In this document: one piece after another, positions 33,965 through 43,510 of the stretch | How positions within the stretch are numbered: position 1 is the first letter of the stretch | How the letters are laid out: each line of letters starts with the position of its first letter | Source of the DNA: CAZBUB01 sp964494985 | Lineage (GTDB): Bacteria > Desulfobacterota > Desulfovibrionia > Desulfovibrionales > Desulfothermaceae | Reading direction: 5' to 3' | Assembly: GCA_964494985.1 (NCBI GenBank) | Contig: CAZBUB010000006.1 | Span: 1-64,000 of the forward strand | DNA: 64,000 nucleotides | The notes under the pieces: model-generated | Databases searched by the model: none | Told to the model about the DNA's origin: nothing | The model's input: the letters and a program-made list of their open reading frames with translations, nothing else | Program-made: the position numbers and the translations under genes

Positions 33965-34187
33965 GGACATAGAGTCCCTGGAACAGGAAATGCAAAGACT
34001 TGAGAAGCATAAAAAAGATTGTGAGCAAAAGCTGCGCCAGCTAAGGGCAAAAGAGGATCCTGCCTCTGGTGTGGTGTTTGCTCAAGAGATCCATGGCCTG
34101 CTTACCAAAAAGCTAAGCCTGGAGACAGAGCTGGAGTTTTGCCGCAGGAAGAAAAACAGGTTCTTGCTGGAGCAGGATCTGGGATAG
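33930..34187 (+). CDS. Small coiled-coil protein
   Basis: 85 aa, almost entirely charged helix (SLEQEMQRLEKHKKDCEQ and later TKKLSLETELEFCRRKK). The start overlaps the end of the EPSP-synthase-like gene by about 35 bases, so it is likely translated from the same message. No domain is recognised. It could be a partner of the preceding protein, by position only. Confidence 0.55.
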   Translation: MTKRVVEESWAEDIESLEQEMQRLEKHKKDCEQKLRQLRAKEDPASGVVFAQEIHGLLTKKLSLETELEFCRRKKNRFLLEQDLG

Positions 34188-34203
34188 CCTCGAGGTTTTT
34201 GGC

Positions 34204-34629
34204 CTAGAGATCCTTTTCTAACTGCAGGATGTTGGCTTTGGTTCCAGGGTCACTTAAGTACTCCATGCGATCTGCAATGTTTTTGATGAGATAGAGGCCC
34301 ATACCCCCGATCTGGGGATTGTTGAGATCCGGATCAGGTACTTCCTGGGGCTTGAACCCTGGTCCGTAATCCAGGACTTGCACTGTGATCTTTTGGGGGG
34401 AGAGCCAGAGTTTAAGCTCTAGTCTGCCCTGTTCCTGTTCAGGATAAGCGTGCCGAATAACGTTGGAACAGGCTTCGTAGATCACGAGCTCCAGGTTGTA
34501 GGCCAGCTCATCCTCCCTGTATTGCAGCCCGGGGTGGCGGGTGAACAGCGCCTTAGCAAAGTGGCCGATGCAGGGCAGATAGGCCATTTCCGCAGGCACC
34601 TGCAGATAAACCTCTGGATTGCTGCTCAT
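34204..34629 (-). CDS. RsbW-like anti-sigma factor / serine-kinase ATPase
   Basis: About 141 aa. A GHKL-fold ATPase of the RsbW/SpoIIAB class. The N-box is ELVIYEACSNVIRHAYPEQ, and the G1 and G2 boxes are VLDYGPGFKPQEV and GGMGLYLIKNIADRMEY. Such proteins bind sigma factors or phosphorylate an anti-anti-sigma protein. AAGGGGTG stands before the ATG at 34629; an upstream in-frame start at 34680 would add 17 residues. No anti-anti-sigma or sigma gene is adjacent, so its partner is elsewhere. Confidence 0.85.
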   Translation of the reverse strand: MSSNPEVYLQVPAEMAYLPCIGHFAKALFTRHPGLQYREDELAYNLELVIYEACSNVIRHAYPEQEQGRLELKLWLSPQKITVQVLDYGPGFKPQEVPDPDLNNPQIGGMGLYLIKNIADRMEYLSDPGTKANILQLEKDL

Positions 34630-34743
34630 GGGCACCCCTTGTTGCTTACAATGTTGCTCCCACCTGGGTCCATAAACCACCTCGCATAAAAATGGCAGTG
34701 AATACGAAGGCAGGAATAAGCAGTACGGCTCTATTTCTTGAGC

Positions 34744-36066
34744 TTAGCCCTTCATACTGGGAGGCTGTCCAGTGGATTCTAAGACCGCCCGCCAGTAATT
34801 GGAGCTGGTGTTCAGCTTGCGTCTTTCCTTAATCACCAGGTCCAACGGAAGATGGATGTAATGATCCTGCAGGTTGCTGATCACCATGTTGGTTTTGCCT
34901 GCCATGGCGGCATGCACTGCGTTTTGCCCCAGAAAACCGCAGTAGACACGGTCGTTGGCATTGGCTGGTATGGAGCGAATGATATAGCTGGGGTCTATAA
35001 ATTTCAAGGTAATTTCAATGTCCATCTCCTGGAAGTAGTCCTTGATCTTGGCCTGGAGCAGACTGCAGATGTCTCCTAGCACTGGGTTACCGGAGGGATC
35101 GGTGGCCACTTCCTGTCCATTGAGATGGGTCTCTTTTCGGTACAGGTCTTGTCCTGCCCCTTCAGCCACCACGATGACCGCATGTCCCCTTGTTTTGAGC
35201 CGTTTGCGAAGGTTCTCCAAAAGGCCGAGCCTGCCCTCTAGCTCAAAACTCTCCTCTGGGATGAGTACATAGTTGACATCCTTCTGGGCCAGGCTGGCCT
35301 CTGCTGCTATGAATCCAGCCTCCCTGCCCATGAGCTTGACCATGCCAATGCCGTTTGGTGCACCCAAGGCCTCGGTATGGGCGCAGCGGATGGCCTCGGT
35401 GGCCTTGGTCACTGCAGTATCAAAGCCAAAGGTGCGAGAGACAAAATAGATGTCATTGTCTATGGTTTTGGGGATGCCGATAATGGAGATTTTCATTTGC
35501 CGCCTGTGCACCTCGCTAGCTATGGCTGAAGCGGCTTTCATGGTTCCATCCCCACCGATCAGGAACAGGATATTGATGTTCATTCTCTCTAAGGCGTCTA
35601 CTATTTCCTCCGGGGATTGGGGGCCCCGTGAGGAACCCAGGATGGTGCCTCCAAAGGAATGTATCTCTGAGACGTTTTTCGGGGTCAGCTCCCAGACTTC
35701 GTGGCCGTATTTGGGGATAAAACCCTGTAAGCCGAACCTGATGCCCAAGGTGGTGGGAATTTTGTACTGGTGCTGGGCCTCCATGACTATGGCTCTGATG
35801 ACATCGTTAATCCCTGGACAGAGCCCCCCACAGGTAACTATGGCGCACTTTGTCTTACTGGGATCGAAATATATCTGCTGCCTTGGCCCGGCCTGCTCAA
35901 AATCGTAATACACAGGCTCCTGAGCAGCATGGCCCAAGACCTCCTGGGGCACAGAAAGGGTTATTTGGGCCTGATCCCCTATGTTGGTGCCAAAAGGCAA
36001 AGGATTTTTGATCTTGGCCTGACCCAGATCTTGAATCTGGGCCTGTTGGGGTTGATTAGAGGGCAT
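34744..36066 (-). CDS. pfkA: 6-phosphofructokinase (ATP-type signature)
   Basis: 440 aa, cytoplasmic, phosphorylates fructose-6-phosphate in glycolysis. It carries CAIVTCGGLCPGINDVIR, ILFLIGGDGTMKAA and GIPKTIDNDI. The Gly in GGDGT together with Lys in PKTIDND marks the long, ATP-using clade rather than the PPi-using enzymes, which have GGDD. MVKLMGREAGFIAAEASLA is the substrate-site region. The first 60 residues are a poorly conserved extension. It fits the glycogen use suggested by glgX. Confidence 0.9.
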   Translation of the reverse strand: MPSNQPQQAQIQDLGQAKIKNPLPFGTNIGDQAQITLSVPQEVLGHAAQEPVYYDFEQAGPRQQIYFDPSKTKCAIVTCGGLCPGINDVIRAIVMEAQHQYKIPTTLGIRFGLQGFIPKYGHEVWELTPKNVSEIHSFGGTILGSSRGPQSPEEIVDALERMNINILFLIGGDGTMKAASAIASEVHRRQMKISIIGIPKTIDNDIYFVSRTFGFDTAVTKATEAIRCAHTEALGAPNGIGMVKLMGREAGFIAAEASLAQKDVNYVLIPEESFELEGRLGLLENLRKRLKTRGHAVIVVAEGAGQDLYRKETHLNGQEVATDPSGNPVLGDICSLLQAKIKDYFQEMDIEITLKFIDPSYIIRSIPANANDRVYCGFLGQNAVHAAMAGKTNMVISNLQDHYIHLPLDLVIKERRKLNTSSNYWRAVLESTGQPPSMKG

Positions 36067-36258
36067 GTTGGTTCTCCTAAGCTGAGTTTAGGCTGATTGA
36101 CTGTTCTTGCATTTGAAAACCAAGGCCAATTAGGTTTAAACTTTGTTGAAAATGGCCTGTAAAGACTTTATGCTTACGTAGAATCACTTGCTTTATGCCT
36201 GCACGAGATAGTCTAATGCAAAATTTAATAAAATAAAATAACAGCTAAGGAGGCTCAT

Positions 36259-36654
36259 ATGCAAGCACTGCAGGTGAAAAGTCGAAAAAGAGAGGAAATG
36301 CTGGATATTAGCAATCAGGTTCAGGATCTGGCCAGGGAGCAGGGCTGGAAGGAAGGGATTTTATTTTTGTTTTGCCCCCACACCACTGCTGCTTTGACCA
36401 TAAATGAGGCTGCAGACCCCACTGTGGCAGAAGATATCCTGAACTGCCTGCGCAAGCTGATACCTTGGCAGGGGGAGTATAGGCACATGGAAGGCAACAG
36501 TGATGCGCACATCAAATCATCTCTTTTGGGCTGCAGTTTGCAGGTGCCGCTTAGCCAAGGCAAGCTTGCCCTGGGTACCTGGCAAGGAGTCTTCTTTGTG
36601 GAGTGCGATGGGCCCAGGACAAGGCAAGTTTTTTTGCAGCTTTTCGCGGCTTGA
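36259..36654 (+). CDS. YjbQ/UPF0047 family protein
   Basis: 131 aa, full length for the family. It shows FCPHTTAALTINEAADP and SDAHIKSSLLGCS, the conserved His-containing motifs, and ends GTWQGVFFVECDGPRTRQVF. Family members have weak thiamine-phosphate synthase activity in Escherichia coli, but the true role is unclear. AAGGAGG precedes the ATG by 6 bases. It is transcribed alone between two minus-strand genes. Confidence 0.88.
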   Translation: MQALQVKSRKREEMLDISNQVQDLAREQGWKEGILFLFCPHTTAALTINEAADPTVAEDILNCLRKLIPWQGEYRHMEGNSDAHIKSSLLGCSLQVPLSQGKLALGTWQGVFFVECDGPRTRQVFLQLFAA

Positions 36655-36693
36655 GGATAGAGGACAGATAAATCAAAGAGCTCTTGTTCTTGG

Positions 36694-39140
36694 TTAAGGC
36701 TTGTTGTCTGGTTTCTGGTTTTTTGCAGTTAGATCTGCGCTAGAAGGCAGGTGGCTGGTCCTGGTGCGCAAATGCTGCAGCTCTGTCTCCTTGCTCTGGC
36801 TGGAGAGGACTTGGCAAAGGAGTTGTACATATTCTGGGTGTTCAGGCCTCAAGGCAACGCTTTTTTTGAGCAAAAGCTCAGCTATCTCCGGGTCCTCGTT
36901 TTGCAGCAGATACAATCTGGCCAAGAGGTGCATGGCCTCGCAGTCCTCTGGATTGTGGTTTAAAGCCAGGTGCAGGTTCTCCCTGGCATCTTGCAGCCTG
37001 TTCTCCTGCATGTGCAACCTGCCCAAAAAGCGATAAGCGAATCTCTGACCTGCATCTGTCTGAGCTGCCCTGGAGTACATCTGCCTGGCCTGCTCTATGT
37101 GGCCTTGCTCTTCTGCTATCTGGCCCAGCCGCAAAAGACTGAAGCCTGTTTCCGGTGCCAGCTCCAGACAGCTTTGAAAACAGCCCCGGGCAGTCTCTCT
37201 GTCCCCCAGACGCCAGCAGATATAGCCGTAGTTGAAAAGGGTCAAATGGTTCTTCGGTTCCTGCTCCAGGACCCTTTGGAATTCCCTGCAGGCCAGATGG
37301 GCTTGCCCCAGTCTGGCATAACAGATGCCAAGGGAGTTGCGGGCCAAGGTATTTTGCTGGTCCAAAACCAAGGCCAGCTTGTACTCTTCCAGGGCTGCGG
37401 TGAGGTTGTTTTGATTGAAGTAGCGGTCAGCGCTGATGGTCAGGGAGGTTGAGTTGAGACTGACGAGTGCTGAATGGGGCAAAAGCAGGGCATGCTCCAA
37501 AGCCTTACGGGCGTTGTCCAACAGCTCTGCCTTGGATAGGCCCAAACAGGGATAGCAGGCCAGGCCTATGCTTATTCTGTCTTGGCTTATCTCCTGTAAG
37601 GCCCCTTGCAGTTCCTGCAAAAGGGAGGTAGCTGCCTTTTCTTCCATGTCCGGGATGTACAGGATCCAGCAGCAGCTGCTGTATTCTCCCAAGATGGCCT
37701 TGGCCTGTTGAAGATTTTCTCTGAGCCTGGACCAAAGTTGACTCTGCCCTGGGCTTTGTAGGTGGAGCCTAGGGCTTTCCGTGCCCAAAGCCTTCGAGCT
37801 GCACAGGGCCAGACAGAAGCTGTTCATGTTTGCCCTGGCTTTTTGCCAGGCCTGCAGGAAGCTGTGCAGGGCCAAGGGTTCTAAGGTATGAGCCTGTTCC
37901 AGATTCAGCTCCAGCTCTTGAGCAGGCTCCACCTGATCCTGTTTTCCTGGCTGGTGCAGGAGCCTGTCTCCAACCTCTGGGTACTTGCTGGGGTCATTTA
38001 ACTGCAGGATTTCCCCTTCTGCCTGCTCCCAGCTCACCCTGGACAGGATCATTTCAGCCTTAGGCTGGGCAGCTGGATCTGAGTCTGTTATTAAAAAGCG
38101 TTGTCCTTCCCGGGCCAGGTGAACTCTGCCCAGGCTTACCATAACCCTGTTCAAGGGGAGATTCTTGATGATGCTCCCGCCTTGGGTTAATATCTGGCTA
38201 AAGGAGATTATATTTTGTCCATTTACAGCTTGCGGGGCTTTTTGGGCCGCCAAAAGACTGTTTCTCAGTAAGGTCGCGGCTTGTTCCCTCAAGGATTGTT
38301 GCAAGGCCCAGCCAGTGAGATCCTGGGGATAACAGCTGTAGCCGCAGGTGACCTTGGGGCTTATCCTTTCCTCGGTGGCGGGATATTCCAGCTGCAGCTG
38401 TTCCAGGTCCTGAAGCAGCTGCAGACCGGTCTGCCTGCAGGTGGAAGCTTCAGCCTGGGGCAGGAGCAGGGCAAAGCAGGACTCTCCTGCCCGGCCCAGG
38501 ATATATTCCCCAGAGGTTTTTTGGTTTAAAAGACCTACTATGTCCTGCAGTAATTTTTGGGTAAAGGAAAAGCCGTAATGGAGCTGCAGGGAAGGTTGGT
38601 GGTGCACATAAAACAGCAAGATGCCCAATTTGGACCTGTAAGGGGGCAAATCAAGCTCCTCTGAGGAACTTTGCCCTGGCTGGTGACAGCGGCTTATCAG
38701 CTCGATCTCCTGCTCAATATTCACAAGCAGATGCTGCCTTTGCAAGGCACCAGATTCTGCGTCTGACTTTTGTCCTTTCTGCAGGCTCAGGCTTTGCAAA
38801 AAAAGTGTGCAGTATTCCATCAAGAGTCTACACTGACTCCTGGGCTCCTGCAGCTGCACACCTTGGAGCAGGAAAATACCCAAAAGGCGGCCTTGGACTG
38901 CTAGGGGCAGGAAGAGCTTACCTTCTGAGCTTAAATGCAGGGCTTGATAATGACCTTGGCTATCCAGAAGTCCATTGGGGAGTGTTCTGGGAAAATAGAT
39001 TGAACCTGAGTCAAAGGAGATGCTGCGACTTAGGGCCCCCTTTAAAGCGGCCTCATTTCTGATAAGATCGTCAGCAGTGATATCCCTGGAAATAAACTGC
39101 TCCTGATCCAAATTGCTTGCTCCTGCTTTAGAGGTTAGAG
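36694..39140 (-). CDS. Large protein with two degenerate GGDEF-like domains and TPR repeats
   Basis: The frame runs to 39243 (849 aa), but that would overlap the divergent nitroreductase; the real start is probably near 39140 and is not resolved. The N-terminal third resembles a GAF-like sensor. A GGDEF-fold domain follows whose signature is replaced by GRAGESCFALLLP. Later comes a second with ISIGLACYPCLGLSKAELLDN, the typical end of a GGDEF domain, again without GGDEF. The last 230 residues are about five to six TPR units (LARNSLGICYARLGQAHLAC and similar). Neither GGDEF-like part should make c-di-GMP. A scaffold or signal-binding role is likely; function unknown. Confidence 0.7.
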
Positions 39141-39234
39141 TTGTAGCTAAGCTTGAGGCGGGCTCTGTTTTGTGGCAAGCAAAGCCCCTGTCGCATCTTT
39201 TTGGGACAAGGGCAATACTAATAAGGAGAAGCCC

Positions 39235-39756
39235 ATGGATCAATCTTTAAATCCTGTTTTTCAGGCCATATTCCAGCGCAGAAGCATCCGGAGCTTCACC
39301 TTGGATGCCTTGTCCAAGGATCAGATGTGGCTTATCCTGCAGGCCGGACAATGGGCTCCTAGCGGCTTGAACAACCAGCCCTGGCGCTTTTTGCCAGTTT
39401 GGCAGGGAGATCCCAGGCAGGAGCTGTTGGCTGAGTGTACCAAGTATGCAAGGATAATCCGTGAGGCTCAGGCCTTGATCGTGGTTTTCCTGGATCAGGA
39501 CCAGGTCTATAGTCAGATCAAGGATCAACAGGCAGTCGGGGCTTGCTTGCAGAATATGCTCTTGGCTGCCCACAGCTTGGGGCTGGGCGCAGTATGGCTG
39601 GGCGAGATCCTGAATCAGGAGGAACAGGCACTGCGAGCCATGGATGTGAATGGGGAAAGGTATAAATTGATGGCGGTGCTGGCCCTGGGCTACCCGGCGC
39701 AGGAGGGGCACTCCAAGCGCAAACCTCTGTCTGAACTATTACTGGAGGAAATGTAG
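39235..39756 (+). CDS. Nitroreductase family protein
   Basis: About 173 aa, an FMN-dependent oxidoreductase. The FMN-binding start is FQAIFQRRSIRSFTLDALS, followed by AGQWAPSGLNNQPWRF and, near the end, GLGAVWLGEILN with LALGYPAQEGHSKRK. AAGGAG precedes the ATG at 39235. It is the first of three adjoining plus-strand genes; the metal-dependent hydrolase gene starts 1 base after its stop. The substrate cannot be told from sequence. Confidence 0.9.
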   Translation: MDQSLNPVFQAIFQRRSIRSFTLDALSKDQMWLILQAGQWAPSGLNNQPWRFLPVWQGDPRQELLAECTKYARIIREAQALIVVFLDQDQVYSQIKDQQAVGACLQNMLLAAHSLGLGAVWLGEILNQEEQALRAMDVNGERYKLMAVLALGYPAQEGHSKRKPLSELLLEEM

Positions 39757-39757
39757 T

Positions 39758-40393
39758 ATGCTAAATGTGCAGGATTTCCCTTTGGGCCCTCTGCAGACCA
39801 ATTGTTTCGTGGTCTACAATCAAAACGAAGCCTTGGTGGTGGATCCAGGGGGAGAGCCGGATCCAGTCCTGGATTTTATACGGCGCAAAAATCTCAATTT
39901 AGTATTCATCTTGAACACTCACTTCCACTTTGATCACATTTTGGGCAACAGGAGTCTGCAAAAAGCCATCCAAGTGCCGATCCTGGCCAGCCCAAAGGAT
40001 GATTCCCTGCTTCAGGCCCAAGTGGGAGGAGGCGGAGGCATGATGGGCTTTCCCACTGTGGAGGCCTTTGAGTACCAGGCCCTTGAGCCGGGCAGCTATA
40101 CTTGGCTGGGAGAGGAGTGCCAGGTCCTGGCCACGCCAGGCCATACTCCGGGGAGTCTGTCCTTTTATTTTCCCCAAAGCTCAATGGTCTTTTCCGGGGA
40201 TTTGATTTTTTCCAGATCTGTGGGCCGAACGGATTTCCCTGGGGGCAGCACCGAGGCTCTTTTGCAGTCAGTAAAGGAGAAGATATTCATTTTGCCGGAA
40301 AAGACAGTGATCTATGCCGGCCACGGACCGCAGACCACGGTACACGAGGAAAAGCTTTTCAATCCATTTTTCCAGGAAGGCTTTTTCCTGTAA
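39758..40393 (+). CDS. MBL-fold metallo-hydrolase (YcbL/glyoxalase II-like)
   Basis: 211 aa. The metal site THFHFDH is at about residues 48-54, with later His/Asp in ATPGHTPGSLSFYFP and VFSGDLIFSRSVGRTDFPGG, and YAGHGPQTTVHEEK near the end. This is the compact YcbL-type glyoxalase II-like group. It may hydrolyse a thioester such as S-lactoylglutathione-like compounds, but the native substrate is not known. The gene overlaps nothing and is closely coupled to the nitroreductase gene. Confidence 0.9.
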   Translation: MLNVQDFPLGPLQTNCFVVYNQNEALVVDPGGEPDPVLDFIRRKNLNLVFILNTHFHFDHILGNRSLQKAIQVPILASPKDDSLLQAQVGGGGGMMGFPTVEAFEYQALEPGSYTWLGEECQVLATPGHTPGSLSFYFPQSSMVFSGDLIFSRSVGRTDFPGGSTEALLQSVKEKIFILPEKTVIYAGHGPQTTVHEEKLFNPFFQEGFFL

Positions 40394-40411
40394 GCACTTC
40401 TAGGCCAGGAC

Positions 40412-41188
40412 ATGTCCTTACCTGATGTGGTTCAGGGTATTTCCAGGGCAGGGGGCGTGCTGCGCGGATTGGGCAAATTCCTTGAGCTAGGCACTGCCAC
40501 TCGCTGTTTGGCTTGCGGAAAGGTAATCCCTGTGCTCCAGTCCAGGGTGATGTGCTGCGAGCAGTGCCAGGCCGAGTTAAGGCTTAGAAAGAAAGGGTTT
40601 TGCCCAGGGTGTGGGCTGATCTTTACGAGTGAGCAGGAGGAACCCTATTTCTGTCTGGATTGCCGTATCAAAAGCCCTCCCTGGCAAGGATTCGGTTTTT
40701 TCCAGGCCTACAAGGGCCTGTTGCGGGAGTTGATTTTGGCCTACAAATACGAGGTCCAGCTAGGCTACAACAGCCTATTACGCCAACTCCTGCTGCAGGC
40801 TTATGAGCTGCACCTGGCTGGGCACATTGACCGGGATGCTTTAGTGGTGCCGGTGCCCATGCATGCGCAAAGGCTTAAGCAAAGGGGATTTAATCACAGC
40901 CTGGAGTTGGCCAGGGGCCTTTGCAACCTGGGTTTGGAGATAGGGCCTGGGGCATTGCAAAGATTAAAGCCTACCAGTCCCCAAACTGGGTTGGGGAAGA
41001 GCAAGCGCTGGCAGAACCTGCAAGGGGCCTTTAAGGCCCATAAGCAGGAGGTAAGGGGCAGACAGGTGCTGCTGGTGGATGATGTATACACCACAGGAGC
41101 CACTGTGGGTCTGTGCAGCAGGGAACTGCTTCGTGCAGGGGCCAGGCAGGTGCAGGTTTTGGTCCTGGCCAGGGCGGAGATAGGCTGA
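40412..41188 (+). CDS. ComF family phosphoribosyltransferase-like protein
   Basis: 258 aa. An N-terminal zinc-finger-like part has CLACGKVIP, CCEQCQAEL, CPGCGLIF and CLDCRIKSP. The C-terminal PRTase domain shows VVPVPMHAQRLKQRGFNH and the PRPP loop VLLVDDVYTTGATV. ComF proteins are linked to DNA uptake in naturally competent bacteria, but many bacteria carry the gene without known competence. Start is as given; it lies 18 bases after the MBL gene. Confidence 0.88.
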   Translation: MSLPDVVQGISRAGGVLRGLGKFLELGTATRCLACGKVIPVLQSRVMCCEQCQAELRLRKKGFCPGCGLIFTSEQEEPYFCLDCRIKSPPWQGFGFFQAYKGLLRELILAYKYEVQLGYNSLLRQLLLQAYELHLAGHIDRDALVVPVPMHAQRLKQRGFNHSLELARGLCNLGLEIGPGALQRLKPTSPQTGLGKSKRWQNLQGAFKAHKQEVRGRQVLLVDDVYTTGATVGLCSRELLRAGARQVQVLVLARAEIG

Positions 41189-41307
41189 TAGCAGAGCAGG
41201 GGAAATGGGTCTGGACCTTTGGGCACGCTTATGGCATTTACTTGCAAGCAATAGGCATTTGACCAGGCTGGGAGCAAAAAGCACATTGCGGTTCGGAAGG
41301 AAATATT

Positions 41308-41559
41308 TTGAAAACCCCAGATGCAAAAGGGTGCATAGTGAGACTTGATCTGGAATACCTGCAGGGGCTGCAAGAGTATATGAGTTCTGGCAGGCTAGCA
41401 GAGGACTTTGAGCATTCTGCAGAGGAGAGGCGCTACGAGATTCTGGAATTCCTGGAACAGCTCATGGATCTGGGGGAGCTGGCTGATGAGGTGGCCACTG
41501 GGGTCATTTTTAAAAATTCTCAGCTACAGGCCCTGTTTGGGGAGAACAGCCAGAAATAG
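41308..41559 (+). CDS. Small acidic protein of unknown function
   Basis: 83 aa starting with TTG, preceded by GGAAGG. Helical and acidic, with RRYEILEFLEQLMDLGELAD in the middle. No domain is recognised. The 3' end overlaps the convergent rsmG by 40 bases, so one of the two ends may be wrong. The spacing and ribosome site support a real gene. Confidence 0.5.
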   Translation: MKTPDAKGCIVRLDLEYLQGLQEYMSSGRLAEDFEHSAEERRYEILEFLEQLMDLGELADEVATGVIFKNSQLQALFGENSQK

Positions 41560-42254
41560 CGCTTAGTCCCTGTGCTCAGGGTGTACTCAGATTCCCTGGA
41601 GAGCTCCCAACCTGCAGGGGGGTGGTCAGTTGTCAGCCAAGGCCTGGAGGAGAAAACTAAAGCCAGGCCCTGGGGCTTCAGGAAAGGCTGGCAAAGACGC
41701 AGGAACTCAGGCCAGGCTGACAATGCCCGGCTCAGCATAAGATCTGCCCTATAGACATCAGGCTGCAGCTCTTGGAGCCGGCAGGACTGGACCTGGGTTC
41801 TTTTCAGTTCCAGCCTGCCCAGGACATCCTGCATGAAAATGGCCTTCTTCTGTCGAGGCTCAAGCAGCACATATGTGCCCTGGGACCAGTAGATGCGCAA
41901 GGGAATGCCCGGTAACCCTGCACCTGCACCAACATCTAGGCTTAGGCAATTCGAGTTAAACTCCAGCTCGGATAATAACCGGGCCAAATGCAGGCTGTCC
42001 ACGATCAGCCCGTGCAGGATCTGTTTCCAATCTTTCAGGCCTACTAAATTAAAACGTCTATTCCATTTGAGCAGGGTGCTCAGATAAAAGGCCAGAGGGC
42101 CCAAGCATTGCTGATGCAGGTCCTGGTAGCCAAGATGGGTATTTTGCAGTTCTTGGCGCAGCTCTTGGATGCTGGGCTCAAAATGGTGTTGTTCTTTTCG
42201 CTGGCTTTTGGGCATGCCGGATTTAGAAGGGAAGCTGTGATTTTCAGGAAACAT
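41520..42254 (-). CDS. rsmG: 16S rRNA m7G527 methyltransferase RsmG
   Basis: 244 aa. The SAM-binding motif is SLDVGAGAGLPGIPLRI, and the upstream NLVGLKDWKQILHGLIVDSLHL is the typical RsmG stretch (N-L-x-x-x-...-H-x-x-D-S-L). EPRQKKAIFMQDVL follows. It methylates G527 of 16S rRNA near the decoding site. The N-terminal 25 residues are unusually long and polar; a later start is possible. It is not next to parA/parB or gidA as in many bacteria. Confidence 0.88.
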   Translation of the reverse strand: MFPENHSFPSKSGMPKSQRKEQHHFEPSIQELRQELQNTHLGYQDLHQQCLGPLAFYLSTLLKWNRRFNLVGLKDWKQILHGLIVDSLHLARLLSELEFNSNCLSLDVGAGAGLPGIPLRIYWSQGTYVLLEPRQKKAIFMQDVLGRLELKRTQVQSCRLQELQPDVYRADLMLSRALSAWPEFLRLCQPFLKPQGLALVFSSRPWLTTDHPPAGWELSRESEYTLSTGTKRYFWLFSPNRACS

Positions 42255-42402
42255 GTAACGTACTTGAGAGTTAAGAGTTTACACGAGATGAAGAAATCAA
42301 GGGGCTCAATCAGTATAAATGTTCACCGATTACTGTTTACCGTACTAACAACACCTTATTTAGCAAGTGGTGAAAAAGCATGGCTAATATAGGATATTCT
42401 AC

Positions 42403-43353
42403 ATGATGGAGCAAACAGCAGGCAAAACAGCAGTGCTTTTCCCGGGTCAAGGTTCCCAGGAAAAGGGTATGGGCAGGGATATTGCAGAAACCTGGCCAGA
42501 GGTTATGCAGATCTGGAAGGATGCTGAACAGGCCTCTGGGGTCGAGCTGCGTGAGATATTCTGGCAGGGTGATACTCAGGCCATGCAGGAAACCAGGTAT
42601 CTGCAGCCTGCCATGTTCGCAGCCAGCCTGGGCATCTGGCATGTTGTAGGCCCCAGACTGCAGCCAGAGTTTGCAGCTGGGCACAGCGTGGGCGAGTTTA
42701 CCGCCCTGGCAGCTTCCAGTGTCTTGGAATACAAGGATTGTTTGCAGCTGGTGGTCCTGCGGGGCAGGCTGATGTCCGAGGCTGGTCAGAATCAGGCAGG
42801 GGGGATGTTGGCTGTGTTGAAGCTGGATCAGCAGACCCTGCAGCAGATCGTGGATCAGGCAGTCGAGCAGACAGGGGGGGAGCTGTGCATAGCCAACTTT
42901 AACAGTCCGCAACAGCTGGTTCTAAGCGGCTCTCATGAAGCATTACAGGCAGCAAAGGACCTGATCAAGGCTCACAGAGGCAAGGCCATTGCCTTGCCGG
43001 TGAGCGGGGCCTTCCATTCCAGGCTGATGCAGGAGGCGGCCCAGGAGCTGGCTTCTTATATGCAAAGGCTGCAATGGCATAGCCCCAGGTTGACCCTGCA
43101 CTTGAACTTTAGCGCTCGTCCAGAGCAAGATCCCCAGGCCATTGCCCGGGGGCTACAAAAACAAATGATTTCCCCGGTGCTGTGGCTGCAGTTAGTGCAA
43201 GATCAGTGGGCCAGGGGTGTCAGAAGCTGGTTTGAGTTAGGCCCCAGGGATGTGCTCAGCAAGCTGTTAAAATATTGCCTGCAGGACAAGGAGGAACCCT
43301 GGCAAGCCAGCAAGGTGGATACTTTGCAGGCAGTGCAGGAGCTCTCAGCCTAA
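42403..43353 (+). CDS. fabD: Malonyl-CoA:ACP transacylase FabD
   Basis: 316 aa. It loads malonate onto acyl carrier protein for fatty acid synthesis. The signatures are VLFPGQGSQEKGMG, the active-site GHSVGEFTAL with Ser, and VSGAFHSRLM containing the catalytic His. WFELGPRDVLSKLL is near the end. The ATG at 42403 or 42406 can be used; neither has a strong ribosome site. It stands next to argS, not in a fab cluster. Confidence 0.93.
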   Translation: MMEQTAGKTAVLFPGQGSQEKGMGRDIAETWPEVMQIWKDAEQASGVELREIFWQGDTQAMQETRYLQPAMFAASLGIWHVVGPRLQPEFAAGHSVGEFTALAASSVLEYKDCLQLVVLRGRLMSEAGQNQAGGMLAVLKLDQQTLQQIVDQAVEQTGGELCIANFNSPQQLVLSGSHEALQAAKDLIKAHRGKAIALPVSGAFHSRLMQEAAQELASYMQRLQWHSPRLTLHLNFSARPEQDPQAIARGLQKQMISPVLWLQLVQDQWARGVRSWFELGPRDVLSKLLKYCLQDKEEPWQASKVDTLQAVQELSA

Positions 43354-43510
43354 GGGCCAGGCACAAGATCAGGGTGTTTTCCAGGATTTTCAGGTTAAGG
43401 CTCCTGGTAACTATCATGCCCTGAATAGAATAAACCAGGCATGGAAAAGTCACTGATTGCCTGACAGTTTTTCGTACTCGTTGTTCGTCCGCACAAACCG
43501 TGGAGAGGCA

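Noticed and set aside
42300..42400. GTTCACC ... GGTGAA near the fabD start as a sixth repeat copy
   Set aside because: Only the few terminal bases match; neither the inner palindrome nor flanking repeats are present.
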